The translations under genes and the position numbers were made by a program. This document shows positions 1 to 11,124 of a stretch of 64,000 nucleotides of DNA, one piece after another (the stretch's first letter is position 1; each line of letters begins with the position of its first letter). The DNA is from Enchytraeus crypticus (taxonomy: Eukaryota > Annelida > Clitellata > Enchytraeida > Enchytraeidae): positions 411,501-475,500 of the forward strand of contig CAJHZI010000270.1 in NCBI GenBank assembly GCA_905160935.1, in the 5' to 3' direction. The notes beneath the pieces were generated by a model, which saw only the letters and a program-made list of their open reading frames with translations, was not told the DNA's origin and searched no databases.

Positions 1-55
1 ATTAATAATACAAATGTGAATAGTAAATATATTTATGCGAAAGTTTCCTGCATAC

Positions 56-124
56 CTTATATACATCAAACTGATCGATGATTGAGTCGAATGTAGTGTA
101 GAGATCATTCAGCAGATTTACCAC
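56..124 (-). CDS. NPR1-like: Receptor guanylyl cyclase, exon 18: catalytic domain (gene continues off window)
   Basis: Encodes residues 922-944, VVNLLNDLYTTFDSIIDQFD VYK, the cyclase stretch VV.LLNDLYT.FD..ID.FDVYK. Acceptor TGTTTCAG, donor GTATGC, phase 0. By family knowledge the next exon should begin VETIGDAYMV with the second metal-binding Asp. It lies beyond the left edge, as do the rest of the cyclase domain, the stop codon and the polyadenylation site. Confidence 0.96.
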
Positions 125-1426
125 CTGAAACAAATATTTAACAAAATAGAATAATTATTATTACCACTATTGTTTATAATTACTATTCATAAGTAGGCCT
201 ATATTTAGAATGTGCAATTAAAGCTAAGGTTGGTCTGTTGTTATTCTTTACTCACTTTTCGTTATAATTTGAGTGAAGCATTTTCTAGTAAAATCCTCAG
301 ATAAAAATAGCATTTGATCTCATATTATGTTTAACATATAGATAAATGTTGTTAATCAGAGAGAGAACTATGTTTTATTTAAAAAATACATTCAAATATG
401 CACACACACTAGGCCGTCAAAGAGGTATAAAAAAACCTATCTAGTTGATCACCCATCATGCATGCACAAAAGTACAAAGTAAAACATGAATATGCAAATT
501 AAAAAGCAAATCAACTCAAAAATGAATATTAAACTAAAAAAGAACAAAGCAAATCAACTCAAAGAATAGAAGCAGTGTGCACATAAATATGCATAAAAAT
601 GCACATACATGCAAATAAACATATGTACATAAACATAAACAGAAATACATATTCAAATAATCTCATATGCACCTAGTACTAAGTAGAAATTTTCGTATAC
701 CCAAAAGTTAAACGTTTAGGCATGAAATTATAAGACATACCAACAAAGATATGGAAAAAACAAAATTACCTCTAACAAACACTACTCAATCAAAAGGAAA
801 TCCTTTTTATGCAACCTACTGCGTGCAAAGTATTCTCATAAGATTACAAGATTCAGCAAGAAATAGTTCATTTGGGAACTGCCATCAAGTTCGCATCGTT
901 CACTGAAGATTATAGCTTCACTTGTAATAGGAAATACGAAGCAAATAAATTTAAGATACTTTAAAGTACCACCAGCAGGAACGGTAAAAAACAAATACAC
1001 TCTATACGATGAACAACTAATAAGCTGCATCTTACTTCTGGTACAATAATAACAAAGAAGCAGCTGCAATTTGTCACTTTTTCATTTAAATTTCATAACA
1101 TCACCTGTACGTTAATCAATAATAATTAATCATTACATCTCAATTAATTAATTAATAAGTAATTACTAATAATTTCTAAGCTAATTTATTAGATAATAAT
1201 TTATAAGCTAATTAAATAATTTGTAAACTAATTAATAATTTAATCACAATATCACCTGCCAGGTGATATTAATAACTGACTAATATCACGAATTGACAAT
1301 CGATTTGTTACTTCATCAATTAACTTTCAAAATATCACCTGCTCGTCTGCCTGATTCTAGAGTGAACCTAACGCATGCATAATGGATCCTATGCATATGT
1401 TCTAATATATCATCACCACACTACCG

Positions 1427-1690
1427 GTTGAATGGTCAAAAGTATAGCAAGCTTTCTGAGATGCAGAAGGCCATCGTTTCGAATCCAAATCGGACGGTCT
1501 GTAACATGATCCCTTGTTATGCGAAAACTGATGTAAACTTAGCTTTAGAGCTAAGTATATTTAAAATGTACATTTAAAGCTACGGTTGTTCTGTTGTTAA
1601 TCTTTACTCAATTTGCGTTATAATTTCAGTGAAGCATTTTCTAGTAAAACCCTATCGAATAAAAATTGCATTTGATCTCATATTATACAT
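1427..1690 (+). mobile_element. tRNA-like SINE-E and partial copy
   Basis: A tRNA-like head (GGTTGAATGGTCAAAAGTAT, AGCAAGC..., CATCGTTTCGAATCCAAAT) is followed by a body at 1555-1688 that recurs at 200-332: TCTGTTGTTA.TCTTTACTCA, GTGAAGCATTTTCTAGTAAA, GCATTTGATCTCATATTAT. The two body copies are about 125 bp each and both lie in intron 17. Confidence 0.55.
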
Positions 1691-1744
1691 TTTCTAGCGA
1701 ATACCCGCGGAGAACAACAACAACAACAACAACAAGGCGGTTAC

Positions 1745-1868
1745 CTCCATTGGAGTACTGAGTGCAGAGAGGGAAGTGAAGCCACAGATGTCGCTGAAGT
1801 AGATGGTAACACTCTCAAACTGCTCGGCCTTGACGGTTTGACCTTGCATCAGCTGAGTGGCCACTGAC
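1745..1868 (-). CDS. NPR1-like: Receptor guanylyl cyclase, exon 17: start of catalytic domain
   Basis: Encodes residues 880-921: [20 protein letters not shown] then [21 protein letters not shown]. FSDIxGFT holds the first metal-binding Asp (about residue 906) of class III nucleotidyl cyclases. Acceptor CTCTGCAG; donor GTAACC, followed at once by a (GTT)n microsatellite in the intron. Ends in phase 0. Confidence 0.97.
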
Positions 1869-1904
1869 CTGCAGAGTGGAATCAAATTACCAATGACATC
1901 TAAT

Positions 1905-2490
1905 AATTATAAATCTATTATATTATATATTATATAATTTATATATATATATTATATAATATATACAGTATATATATACATACATACATGTATATACGTA
2001 TGTGTATATATATAATATTATATTATATTGTAATATTATATAATATAAAAGATTATTATAAATATTTTATTATTTTATTATATAATATTATAAATATTAG
2101 TATATTATATTATATATTATATATTATATTATATATTATATATTATATATTATATTATATATTATATATTATATATTATATATTATATATTATATATTAT
2201 ATATTATATATTATACATTATATATTATACATTATATATTATATATTATATATTATACATTATATATTATATATTGTATATTATACATTATATATTATAT
2301 ATTATATATTATACATTATATATTATATGTTATTTATTATACATTATACATTATATATTATATATTATATATTATATATTATATATTATATATTATATAT
2401 TATATATTATATATTATATATTATATATTATATATTATATATTATATTTTATATATTATATTTTATATAATATATATTATATATTCATAA
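1905..2490. repeat. Heptanucleotide (ATTATAT)n tract
   Basis: Nearly pure A/T with a 7-bp period from about 2100 to 2490, in intron 16. Any open frame in it is a low-complexity artefact. Confidence 0.95.
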
Positions 2491-2674
2491 ACTTTCCTGA
2501 TTAGAAACTCCTCAGGGACGTCTATGAGAGAAAAATTGCAATATGGAACCGATGTTGAATTCACAAGGTATACACAGGAGCTGAGCATAATCTCGCTGAG
2601 AGATTCAAACTCAGATTCAGACATATCAGACTAGGCCTAATGCTAACATCAACTTTGTTCAGGTAGGGTAGGGG

Positions 2675-3237
2675 ATTGGAACAGGTAAGGAGTTTCAAAT
2701 ACTTAGGTCATGATATAACAAATGATTGGAAATGACAAAATATGCAGTAGATTGCATAAGCAAAAGAGGCCTTCGGTAGGCCTAATAAGAAAGAACTTTA
2801 ACAAAAAGTCTAAAAAGAAGGACGCAAAGATAAAGATAGTGCAATCTTTGGCTTGGACCACGCTACTATATGGATATGAAACATGGAACTTAAGGAAGGA
2901 TGATATCAAGAAACTAGAGGTATTGGAAATTTAGATTTGGAAAAGAATGGAAAGGTTTAACCGGACCCAAAAGGTTACAAGTGAAGAAGTACTGAAGGGA
3001 GTTGGTACAGATAGACAGTTGATAAATGCATAAAGAATTCGGAAGAAGAGTTAGATAGGACACATTCTAAGAGGAGAAAGTCGACTGTAAGGGATCATGG
3101 AAGGCAGAATGGGCAGAAATGTAGGGAGAGGCAGGTCGAGATTAGGTATGTTAGTTGATTTAACGATCCACTCATATGTGGACATGAAGAGGAAAGCAGA
3201 AGACAGAGAAAAATGGAGGCGTTATATGCCATAGACC

Positions 3238-3280
<43 letters not shown>

Positions 3281-3298
3281 GAGGGAGATTGCATTCAA
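2675..3298 (+). mobile_element. LINE C-terminal fragment ending in (GA)n
   Basis: Decayed end of a LINE reverse transcriptase: FKYLGHDIT, TTLLYGYETWNLRKDD, WKRMERF, IGHILRGES, SYVDMKRKAEDREKWRRYMP. Ends in a (GA)n tract. Shorter fragments of this 3' end recur elsewhere in the window. Several in-frame stops. Confidence 0.85.
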
Positions 3299-3912
3299 GT
3301 GAATTTATTGATTAAATTGCAGCATTATATTCTGTATGCACCGTACACATGTACATTAAATCATTTCACTACTACATGAAATCTAAAATGATTCACTAAT
3401 TTGCTTTTGAATAATTAATATCATTCTAAACATTCAGTATTTGAACATTTAATATCATAATTTTTGAAAATTTCGCAATACACTGATAGACACTTAGAAT
3501 TGGTATAATAAAAGTCTCTAGTGAGATTGCCATTATGCTGATAACTATTGCTACATAGCATATAGACAAGGGTAGTTTTCTGTTTCCATGCAGCATTACA
3601 GTACTAGTAAACAGTCGATGCAGAAATGAACTTTTTCACCGGAATCTCGTCGATATACCTCCGAAAGGAGTATCTCTTTAATAGCTCGGGTAGGGGATTG
3701 GGTAAGGATAGAGTTAAGAGGTAGGGTAGAGGTAGAGACGAAGAGCGTAAAGTGGTTTGGAGGGAATTGAACAAGCATACCATATTGGAAGGTAACGATT
3801 TTATAATCCGACTTAACATTTAATTATACTAATTCAGGAAGTCAAAATGATCTGTAAGCTCAACTATGACCTCTAAAGTTATGTCTTGTAGAACCACCCG
3901 AGAAGTAAGTTA

Positions 3913-4012
3913 AAAGCTGGTAAAGCTAATGTTAACGTCAATTGTTTTCACTCGAAAGCGATGTCATTAACGTGCGAGCCCAGAATTTGAAGCCCGAACA
4001 TACTGATGCTCT
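3913..4012 (-). mobile_element. SINE-A copy, head truncated, in intron 16
   Basis: Reversed diverged copy, AGCTGGTAAAGCTAATGTTA ... GCGAGCCCAGAATTTGAAGC. It ends about 115 bp from the exon 16 donor. Confidence 0.75.
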
Positions 4013-4127
4013 CAGTATTTGCGGGATTCAAAGTTTTGCGGGATTCAAAGTTCACTCTTTGTAATAGTAATATATGTAAAGACATGATGCAGCAACAAAC
4101 AGCATTCAGAAAGATGGAAGTAAGGAC

Positions 4128-4280
4128 CTTGGAAGCATCATGTAGAGCAGATCCTCGGCTCTCTTCTTCTGCTCCAGATAATCCGCTGTTCTCGCCTCCA
4201 CCAGTGATTCCAGGTTGTTGGCGTACTGCTCCATGCGGGATAGGAGATTGTCCAACAAATTTGCGCCCGAAGCACCGTCT
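4128..4280 (-). CDS. NPR1-like: Receptor guanylyl cyclase, exon 16: coiled-coil dimerisation linker
   Basis: Encodes residues 829-880: [20 protein letters not shown] then [20 protein letters not shown] and MMLPR. This is the signature signalling helix between kinase-homology and cyclase domains, (I)[42 protein letters not shown]. Acceptor GATTCAG. The donor is AG|GTCCTT, a poor match to consensus, but it is the only site giving the MLPRSVATQL junction in phase. Confidence 0.95.
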
Positions 4281-4454
4281 CTGAATCATAAATTGCTGAG
4301 TATATTGTAGTTATGAATATTTTTAGTGTTAGTGTAAATATTTAATACATTTTTATTCATTTGCACATAATTTGCTATTATTCGTTTTTCGCAGTTATAA
4401 TTAGTATTAATACTATATATGTTTAAAGGTCACAATACAATACAATGCAATACA

Positions 4455-4626
4455 ATTTAATAAAATCATCATCATCATCAGTTCCTTGCGTTCTGTACAA
4501 AACATAGAGCAGCAACATTCCTCCATTCGTTTCTATCATCAGCAATCTTCACAGCGTCTTCCCATTAAATTTTTAATGCTCTCAAGTCCTTGTTGATCGT
4601 ATTCAGCCACGGACGTCTATAGTACG
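4455..4626 (-). mobile_element. LINE C-terminal fragment with (GAT)n tail
   Basis: The minus strand encodes RPWLNTINKDLRALKI, a stop, then WEDAVKIADDRNEWRNVAAL CFVQNARN and a stop that starts a (TGA)n tail. This WEDA...ADDR.EWR end is common in animal LINEs. It faces away from the fragment at 4727-4951, with a short palindrome between them. Confidence 0.8.
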
Positions 4627-4660
4627 TCATAGTCAATGATTGCGCTTGAGACAATAGTAG

Positions 4661-4693
4661 CGCTTGAGACGGATCCAGGATCCGTCTCAAGCG
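4661..4693. repeat. 33-bp palindrome between two LINE fragments
   Basis: CGCTTGAGACGGATCC, one base, then the exact reverse complement GGATCCGTCTCAAGCG. A partial extra copy of CGCTTGAGAC lies just upstream at 4643-4652. Confidence 0.92.
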
Positions 4694-4726
4694 TTACCAG
4701 TAATGAATCTCTGCAGAGGAAGTTGA

Positions 4727-4951
4727 TGCCATTTGAATCATTTCCGTACGGGTCATTGTAGATGCAGAGAAAGTCAGTTTCGCTGGGGTATTTGTGATCC
4801 ACCGCTTTGCTACTGCGGCCAATCGCAAAACATGAAACATATCGTTGAGGAGTGCCCTCTAACCCGCCTACCGGGTGGACTGTCTACGCTAAGTTGCCTT
4901 ACAAGTGAAGCAACTATCTGGATTAACACATACGCTAAATAAATAAAAAAA
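4727..4951 (+). mobile_element. LINE C-terminal fragment (zinc-knuckle end) with A-rich tail
   Basis: Encodes NHFRTGHCRCRESQFRWGIC, DPPLCYCGQSQNMKHIVEEC, PLTRLPGGL..., ending AKstop, then an AAATAAA-rich tail. The RTGHxRC...C.CG..Q...HI..EC pattern is the usual end of Jockey/RTE-like LINE proteins. The tail stops about 45 bp from the exon 15 donor. Confidence 0.8.
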
Positions 4952-4995
4952 AGTGACGTCAATCAGAGATGTCTTTCAGAGACGTCAGCGCTTAC

Positions 4996-5182
4996 TTGTT
5001 GAGGCGCTTGACGATGCCCTTGATCGTGTTGAAGTCAGGCCTGTCATTCGAGTCCTCTGCCCAACATCGAGATATGAGGGAAACCATCTCGTGGTTGTTG
5101 TTGTTGTCGTCGTCATAGATCTGCAGAGTGGGTCTGAAATATCCCCGATGGTCGCCTCCCTTGCGAACTAAATCTACGATTT
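4996..5182 (-). CDS. NPR1-like: Receptor guanylyl cyclase, exon 15: end of kinase-homology domain
   Basis: Encodes residues 767-829, including EIVDLVRKGGDHRGYFRPTL, MVSLISRCWAEDSNDRPDF and IKGIVKRLNK. ISRCWAED...RPDF matches the family (M)xxCWxExPxxRPxF. An acidic and Asn-rich loop (DDDNNN) precedes it and is longer and more repetitive than in vertebrate NPRs. Acceptor GATGCTCAG, donor GTAAGC, phase 1 to 2. Confidence 0.95.
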
Positions 5183-6047
5183 CTGAGCATCGATAAAACA
5201 GTAAGACAACTGTAGAGAAAATTAATGATAAGTTAATAATGATATCCAGTGGCTCTCGTTTTTGAAGATGATCCCGTTCGTCACCCTGTTAATTATAATT
5301 ACTAGCTTTTCGTTAATTAATTAATAGGTCTTTAACAAAACGATAAGGGTGTAAGAAGTAAGAGTTTGATAGTGTTGTTTCAATTTTGTGCCTTGGATGT
5401 TTCAATTTCTAGTCACTGTCTATGACAGCGTCCGTTTGAGATTGAATTTGATAACGTGTCATTTTTACTTTAATTTACACTAACTATAACGATACTACTT
5501 GTAATGGATCAGTAAATATTAGGAATAGAAAAATCTAAAATGAAAGAGCCGACCAACGCAATATTAAGAAAAGTAACGGACAACCACGTCTTTTAAAAAT
5601 ACAGGGTACATTAAAGTATGGTATAGGAGGAGCCCTTGCAACGAGAAACATGTACGCATCTTGATTCAGGAAAAGCTATAATGGCTTAATTAAGGCGCCT
5701 CTGAATCACAAGGATTAAGGATGTAAGTCACGGAGAGGGAATAATTTGGAACCCGAATATCGAATTTACTTCTCGTCAGACAAGAAATTACCTCTTCATC
5801 TTTCAACTGGGTTAAAAGAAAAAAAATATAGAAAGACAATATTTCACTTTAAAAAAAATATATACGATATTTCACAACAAATGCTTAGTTACTCTTCCCT
5901 TAAACGAAACTCAATTGTGCTTTAATTAAATAGATACAGGAAATACTCATTTACCCAACTTTAACTTTAGTATTTGCTTGATTTAAAACACTAGTCTTAC
6001 AAGTAACTGAATACAAATAGATGGATAGAGATAGACTGAACGTATAC

Positions 6048-6206
6048 CTTCTGGCGACAAATGTTCTTCATTGAGGACCCAGAATGTTCCTCTACGATGA
6101 ATGACCTCCTGACAAATAATTCCAAAGCTGTACACGTCTCCCTTCTGAGTGCCCTCATGAGGCGGGTGTTCCATCCTCAGAAGTTCTGGGGCAGTCCACA
6201 GTTTGG
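6048..6206 (-). CDS. NPR1-like: Receptor guanylyl cyclase, exon 14: kinase-homology C lobe
   Basis: Encodes residues 714-767: [62 protein letters not shown] and GDVYSFGII are invariant receptor-cyclase motifs. Acceptor TTGTTGCAG; the pyrimidine tract before it belongs to the T-rich tail of an inserted SINE. Donor GTATAC, phase 1 at both ends. Confidence 0.96.
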
Positions 6207-6216
6207 CTGCAACAAT

Positions 6217-6358
6217 AAAAAAAAGCTAAAGCTAAGGTTAACGTCAGTTTCCTCACTTGAAAGCGATGTCAGTGACGGGCGAGCCCAGGATTTGAACCCA
6301 GCACAAACTGATCCGCGGTCAAGTGTCTTACCGACTTCGCCACTGGCTCCAGCCAGCC
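6217..6358 (-). mobile_element. SINE-A (tRNA-derived) next to exon 14 acceptor
   Basis: Good copy of the commonest SINE here. In sense orientation it begins GGCTGGAGCCAGTGGCGAAG, has a Pol III B-box-like GGGTTCAAATCCTGGGCTCG, and continues GTCACTGACATCGC...GTGAGGAAACTGACGTTAAC to a T-rich end (TTAGCTTTAGCTTTTTTTT). The end runs straight into the exon 14 acceptor. Confidence 0.85.
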
Positions 6359-7124
6359 AATAATCACCCTGCTGTTCGTTTGATTACCCACATGACATAC
6401 AGAACAGATTACAGATTTTTTTAGTTGCTGTTTTTAGTCTTTATGTAGTTCCTATGATTATTCTCATTCAGAGCGCATTTATTTTTATATTTTTGTGTAT
6501 TTATAGCGCATTGCTTGCAGCTAGCGCGAATTTTAGAATAATCTTTCAATATCCTTATGTTCAATGCTGTCAGACTGTCTGCAATATGTCTTACAGAGTG
6601 ATCTCCCTTCCAAGTACAAACCGAGCTCCATTTTGTTTAATTTATGACGAGAAAAATCCTACATAGCGCTAAAATACGCCCCCAGTAATAGAAGCTTTGT
6701 ATTGTTGCTGGAACTCCATAAAAATGTAATTTGAATCATTATTGTTCGCTGTATAGTGTCCCTATCATCTCGACCGGGGTTAGAGTTCAATGAATGACGT
6801 CAGGTTGGGTGATGACGTCATACATTGCGCTAAAAATTGATATCTATCAGTCTCCTTTAAGAATAAGCTATCTATCACATAATAGATTAATTAGCACTGT
6901 ATATTACTTTAAACGTTAAGACTACTCGAGAAATTATATTTAATATAACTTTAATTGCATTTTAATATAACTTTAACAATACTTAAATATACATGTGGCT
7001 AATAATAATACTAATAATAATAATAACAACAACAATAATAATAATAATAATAACAATAATCAATTAATTTAATAATGAAACTTACATAACATTTGCTAGG
7101 ACTCGAATTCTAACAAATGCTCAC

Positions 7125-7290
7125 CTCTCTGTTGCGCGTAGATGCTTTCTTCGTCTAACTGCTGATCGCGAATTAAAGAGTTGAGTCCAAAGTCTGTGAC
7201 TTTGAGTACGAATCTGCTGTCGACTACACAGTTAGAACTCTTCATGTTGCCGTGGGTTCTAATCTCACTGCTGTGTATGTAGCTCAGGGC
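7125..7290 (-). CDS. NPR1-like: Receptor guanylyl cyclase, exon 13: pseudo-catalytic loop and DFG
   Basis: Encodes residues 659-714. The catalytic-loop motif reads [15 protein letters not shown] (from about residue 671): HGN replaces the HRD of active kinases, as expected for the inactive kinase-homology domain of receptor cyclases. DFG is kept (KVTDFGLNS, Asp at about 691). The segment after it ([16 protein letters not shown]) leads to the TAPE region in exon 14. Acceptor AATCGCAG, donor GTGAGC, phase 0 to 1. Confidence 0.95.
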
Positions 7291-8030
7291 CTGCGATTTA
7301 GTGCAATTAATTAATTATTTAACATCGGTTATCAAAATGTTACTTTTTCTATAAAAATCTACAGCAAACGTTTTAAAAGGTCGCATTAAAGCTTAATAAG
7401 AGCAGATTGAAAACTAAAAGGCAGATCAATTGGAACATCATGGAAATAAGGTTAAGGCTAATTTCCCAAACACTACATCAGCAAATAAGCCGAAACCTAG
7501 GCCGGTGTTGTTAAATTAGACTACACTGTACATAACTTGCATTACGAACTTTAGAGACAAGCAAATACTTAGTTGGCGACTAAACTACAGATTGATTTAA
7601 GAAAAAGATAGGACCTATACGCATAATGATGCGTGGGCTATTATGCCTGAATTAAGTAAATAAATAACTAAATAAGTAAATAAAATACACACTGCCATAA
7701 CGTTTTGACATTAGTTTCGATATTGATGTTATGAGTTAATGATTAGTAAATCTGCTTGTTACTTTATGGAGATTTAACTGCGAGAATGATAACAAATGAT
7801 AAATATTAATAATGCTCCTTCAATTCTACCATTTGTCAGAAATATAGAAGCCTTTCTGGTAAATCGATATAGTCGAAATTACATCTTTTCCAAATCAAAA
7901 TTCAAATAATTATTAAGTATCGATAAGATAAAGTCGTTATATAGTCTTTATTTTCACCAAATTAATGGCAGTAAGAAACAAATACAGTAGAAATCAAACA
8001 CAACATAATTAGCAATATAATATATAATAG

Positions 8031-8072
<42 letters not shown>

Positions 8073-8152
8073 CTATTATATATATATAATATAGTATAAA
8101 AGTAATTAGCAATAAAATATGCAGCAAATGCACAGTTTTTAGTGATACTTAC

Positions 8153-8224
8153 TCGTACTAAATCTTGAATTAGTGAGAATTTGAACATGCTATCCAATTT
8201 GATATGTTCATTTTCTAAAACATC
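8153..8224 (-). CDS. NPR1-like: Receptor guanylyl cyclase, exon 12: kinase-homology domain
   Basis: Encodes residues 635-658, DVLENEHIKLDSMFKFSLIQ DLVR, matching the family D(I/V)LEN..I.LD.MF.(Y/F)SL..D(I/L)V. Acceptor AATTGTAG, donor GTAAGT, phase 0 at both ends. Joined to exon 11 it reads GSLQDVLENE. Confidence 0.94.
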
Positions 8225-9201
8225 CTACAATTAACAATCAGAATGACAATTTTTTCGTGTCATTTTTTTACAATTTTTCTGTTTCATTTTTATGGTACAA
8301 TTGTCATTGCAGCAGAAGTGTTTTCAATTCTGTCAAATGTTTCTTCTTAAGCTACAAGTTTAATCAATGCTAATGAATATTCTGATGCACAGAAAATTAA
8401 TTGCAAAATACGAAACATCAAATTTAACAAATAGGAAACAATATACGAAGTCTTAGATATATAAGACGCATAAAATGACAAACTAGCTTTCAAAATTGTA
8501 CCATTCTATTGTAATACTATTGCAATAGAATTTAAAGCAATACTAAAAACAATATTGCTTGATTTTCTAAATTTAGATATTTGGGTCACATTATGGATAA
8601 TAACCTATGTGATAATTTAGATATAAAGTGTGAATTCAGGAACCTTTTTATAGGGCTAATGAGTTAAAACTTATATTTATTTCATGTTCGTTGACAGTTA
8701 AAATGAAATTGTTTGCAAGTTTTTTCTCTGTTTTATGAAATAGCACTTTGAAAGAATTATAGTCAAACTATGCTTAAGCGGATGGGATCTTGCAATGACA
8801 AGTGTGTTAAAATCTATATATATTTCCATAAGTACAGTACTGAAGTTTTTATGAATATAATATTAGGTTTACTCACATTCAATATAGTAATACATAACGC
8901 AAGAGGTAGCTTGTCTAATCGCGTGCTAAGGTCATGTAACTCACTGCTTTCTTCTATTGAGATTTCTAATTAGAACGTGTGTCTGCCATTGATCTATTGA
9001 TCATTAATATATTTGTATCGGATGTTAAATTCTATGTCTTATTTTACTTAATTTTTTGTTGAGGTATGCATATGGACTGTTCTGGGGTATGCACTCTCTC
9101 AAAGTATTAGTTTAAATATTTTTTAAAAGAATAAAGATTAACACAAATTCTATATTTTTGAAAAGGAATAAAATCAACGCCTCCTGTATTCATATAAGTA
9201 C

Positions 9202-9306
9202 CTGCAAACTTCCTTTCTGGCAGTATTCCGTTACAACGCAATAGTTTGGCGCATCAATGCAGATACCAATAAACCTGGCGATATGATCATTTTGAAGATC
9301 TCGTAA
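9202..9306 (-). CDS. NPR1-like: Receptor guanylyl cyclase, exon 11: kinase-homology domain
   Basis: Encodes residues 600-634: [20 protein letters not shown] then [15 protein letters not shown], matching the family (R)DxQxxHLxRFxGxCxDPPN.C.xTEYCxxGSLQD. Acceptor TTTTACAG, donor GTACTT, phase 0 at both ends. Confidence 0.95.
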
Positions 9307-9943
9307 CTGTAAAACGAAAATTAAATAAATTTCAACAGTTCTAAATGAAAACTCAAATTAATAAGTAAAAGTTATTCAATTCATGAACGTTCGAGGTATA
9401 TAATTACTGTTATAATAAAGACGGCAATTGCACTGAGTATAGCAACATAAAACTCCCTCAAACCTATTGCAATGTTCTTATTTGGTAAAAAAAAACAACG
9501 AGAGCAAGATGAATGAACCAGTAATAAAGCAAGTAATTAAGAATTTGTACGATGTTTTTAGAATACGAATAGCAGAACCGTTATACAAATAAAATTGTTC
9601 CTTTCATTTTAACATGAATCATGGGCATATATTTATTTCAGGTCTTCGAAATTTCGACAGAACATTTCATGTGCGCGGAGCTCCAGCCAAAAGTATTCAT
9701 CATGCTGTAAATTGTTATGTAACCTTACCGTGTTTAAAGTCTTGCAATATTACTAGTGCATAAACACATATCTTTTACGTTATTAAGTAGAGTCAAGATG
9801 TAAAATAAACTGATTAACAAGTTCATAGAAAGGCAGTGCTGCACAAATATGACACCAAAGGAATGTTAATAAATTGAATTTGTCTAGAGTATACGCCAGA
9901 TATTATTTCTATCTGACTAATAGAACGCTTGAGAATAACTTAC

Positions 9944-10018
9944 TCTTTTCAGCTGCATTAAAAGAGGCTTGTTGACGTTTACGGCTCGAGGTGTTTTCTT
10001 TATCGCCACAAGAGTTGC
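9944..10018 (-). CDS. NPR1-like: Receptor guanylyl cyclase, exon 10: ATP-lysine segment of kinase-homology domain
   Basis: Encodes residues 575-599, ATLVAIKKTPRAVNVNKPLL MQLKR. VAIK carries the nucleotide-binding lysine (about residue 581) of the pseudokinase N lobe. Acceptor TTTACTTTCAG with a good pyrimidine tract, donor GTAAGT, phase 0 at both ends. Confidence 0.93.
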
Positions 10019-10161
10019 CTGAAAGTAAAAAAATACGCCGACAATTTCTTTTACAAGTAGGGCCCATATACGACTTCCTTAATTAAAATGAATAAACTTT
10101 TCAATGAGTAACAGTATTTTAACCTACTATCTAACAAATTTAGTGTTACATTTTATTTGAC

Positions 10162-10208
<47 letters not shown>

Positions 10209-10224
10209 ACATATATACATATAT

Positions 10225-10590
10225 TCCCCGTGTTGGGCTCGGGTGTGGTTGAACCACTGCTGAATAGGGTAAACGCAAACAATCTGCTTCGTGTACGTAA
10301 GAGGTGACTAAGGCAGGAGCTGAGGATGGCATGAGGGGACCTACCTCACCATGAAATATTTTTCCCCAGGATTAAATGTTAATTAATCCATCTTACTGAG
10401 GACGGCAAACGGGAAACCACATCAGAAGCCATTCTCTTCCCAAGCTATAGGCTATATAATGTATGGATAAGACATAGACTTTGTGAAGGGATTAATTTGT
10501 TGATCTAAGAAGTGCTCTTATGGAGCGAGAAAGCAGACTTTCAGTATGCATATGTACCTTGAACCTGTCACTTGTCAATGCACTGAAGAT
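10225..10590 (+). mobile_element. SINE-B, full-length copy in intron 9
   Basis: A 365-bp dispersed repeat running from CCCCGTGTTGGGCTCGGGTG through AACCACATCAGAAGCCATTC, CCCAAGCTATAGGCTATATA and GCATATGTACCTTGAACCTG to CACTGAAGA, then a long (TA)n tail. Other copies end in (GA)n. No tRNA or 7SL match recognised. Confidence 0.7.
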
Positions 10591-10733
10591 ATATATATAT
10601 ATATAAATATATATTTATATATTATATATATATATATATATAATTATATATGCAGTATATATATATATACTGTATATTTACATATACTGTATATACTGTA
10701 TATATAATATATATATATATATTATATATATAT

Positions 10734-10766
<33 letters not shown>

Positions 10767-10787
10767 GAAAATCATGTACAACTATCT

Positions 10788-10857
10788 GATCATGATCATT
10801 GTCATCTTAGCTTGAATCCCAGTTTAACTAGGGTCGGGATTATACAATTTCGTAGCA

Positions 10858-10860
<3 letters not shown>
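10788..10860 (-). mobile_element. LINE (GAT)n-type 3' end fragment
   Basis: Shares the CTTGAATCCCAGTTTAACTA GGGTCGGGATTATACAATTT core with the 15.4-15.65 kb fragment. Similar short pieces lie at 17143-17195, 38630-38690 and 62158-62215, each next to a SINE-B or SINE-C copy or a simple repeat. Confidence 0.6.
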
Positions 10861-10907
<47 letters not shown>

Positions 10908-11025
10908 TTAATGGAAATTAATATTTAGCAAGCTTTTTTCAATGGTCTCATTAGTAGCAAATTTGTAATCTTAACAAATACCGAACACTAAATTCTTTTA
11001 TTAATATACACAAATATTTAATTAC

Positions 11026-11124
11026 CTTATATGAACCCGTTTTGGTGAAGACTTGCTTTGATCCGAGATCTTTGAGATGAAGAGCTATTGTGTCCGTAGA
11101 TAGATTGCTGTTCGTTGAACCCCG
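11026..11124 (-). CDS. NPR1-like: Receptor guanylyl cyclase, exon 9: kinase-homology domain, N lobe
   Basis: Encodes residues 542-574, RGSTNSNLSTDTIALHLKDL GSKQVFTKTGSYK. It corresponds to the Ser/Thr-rich glycine-loop-like region of NPRs ([27 protein letters not shown]). The run of Ser and Thr keeps the character of the family's regulatory phosphorylation cluster. Acceptor ATATTCAG, donor GTAATT, phase 0 at both ends. Confidence 0.92.

Noticed and set aside
1988..2504. Long open frames rich in Tyr, Ile and Leu
   Set aside because: They are the translation of a (ATTATAT)n repeat; a 7-bp period gives a 7-residue repeat in every frame.
4006..4284. Plus-strand open frame of 92 codons
   Set aside because: It is the antisense shadow of exon 16. 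The same holds for the plus-strand frames at 31625-31870 and 6061-6363.
6217..6358. tRNA gene suggested by the GGTTCAAATCC box
   Set aside because: No cloverleaf with paired acceptor stem; the box belongs to dispersed SINE-A copies.
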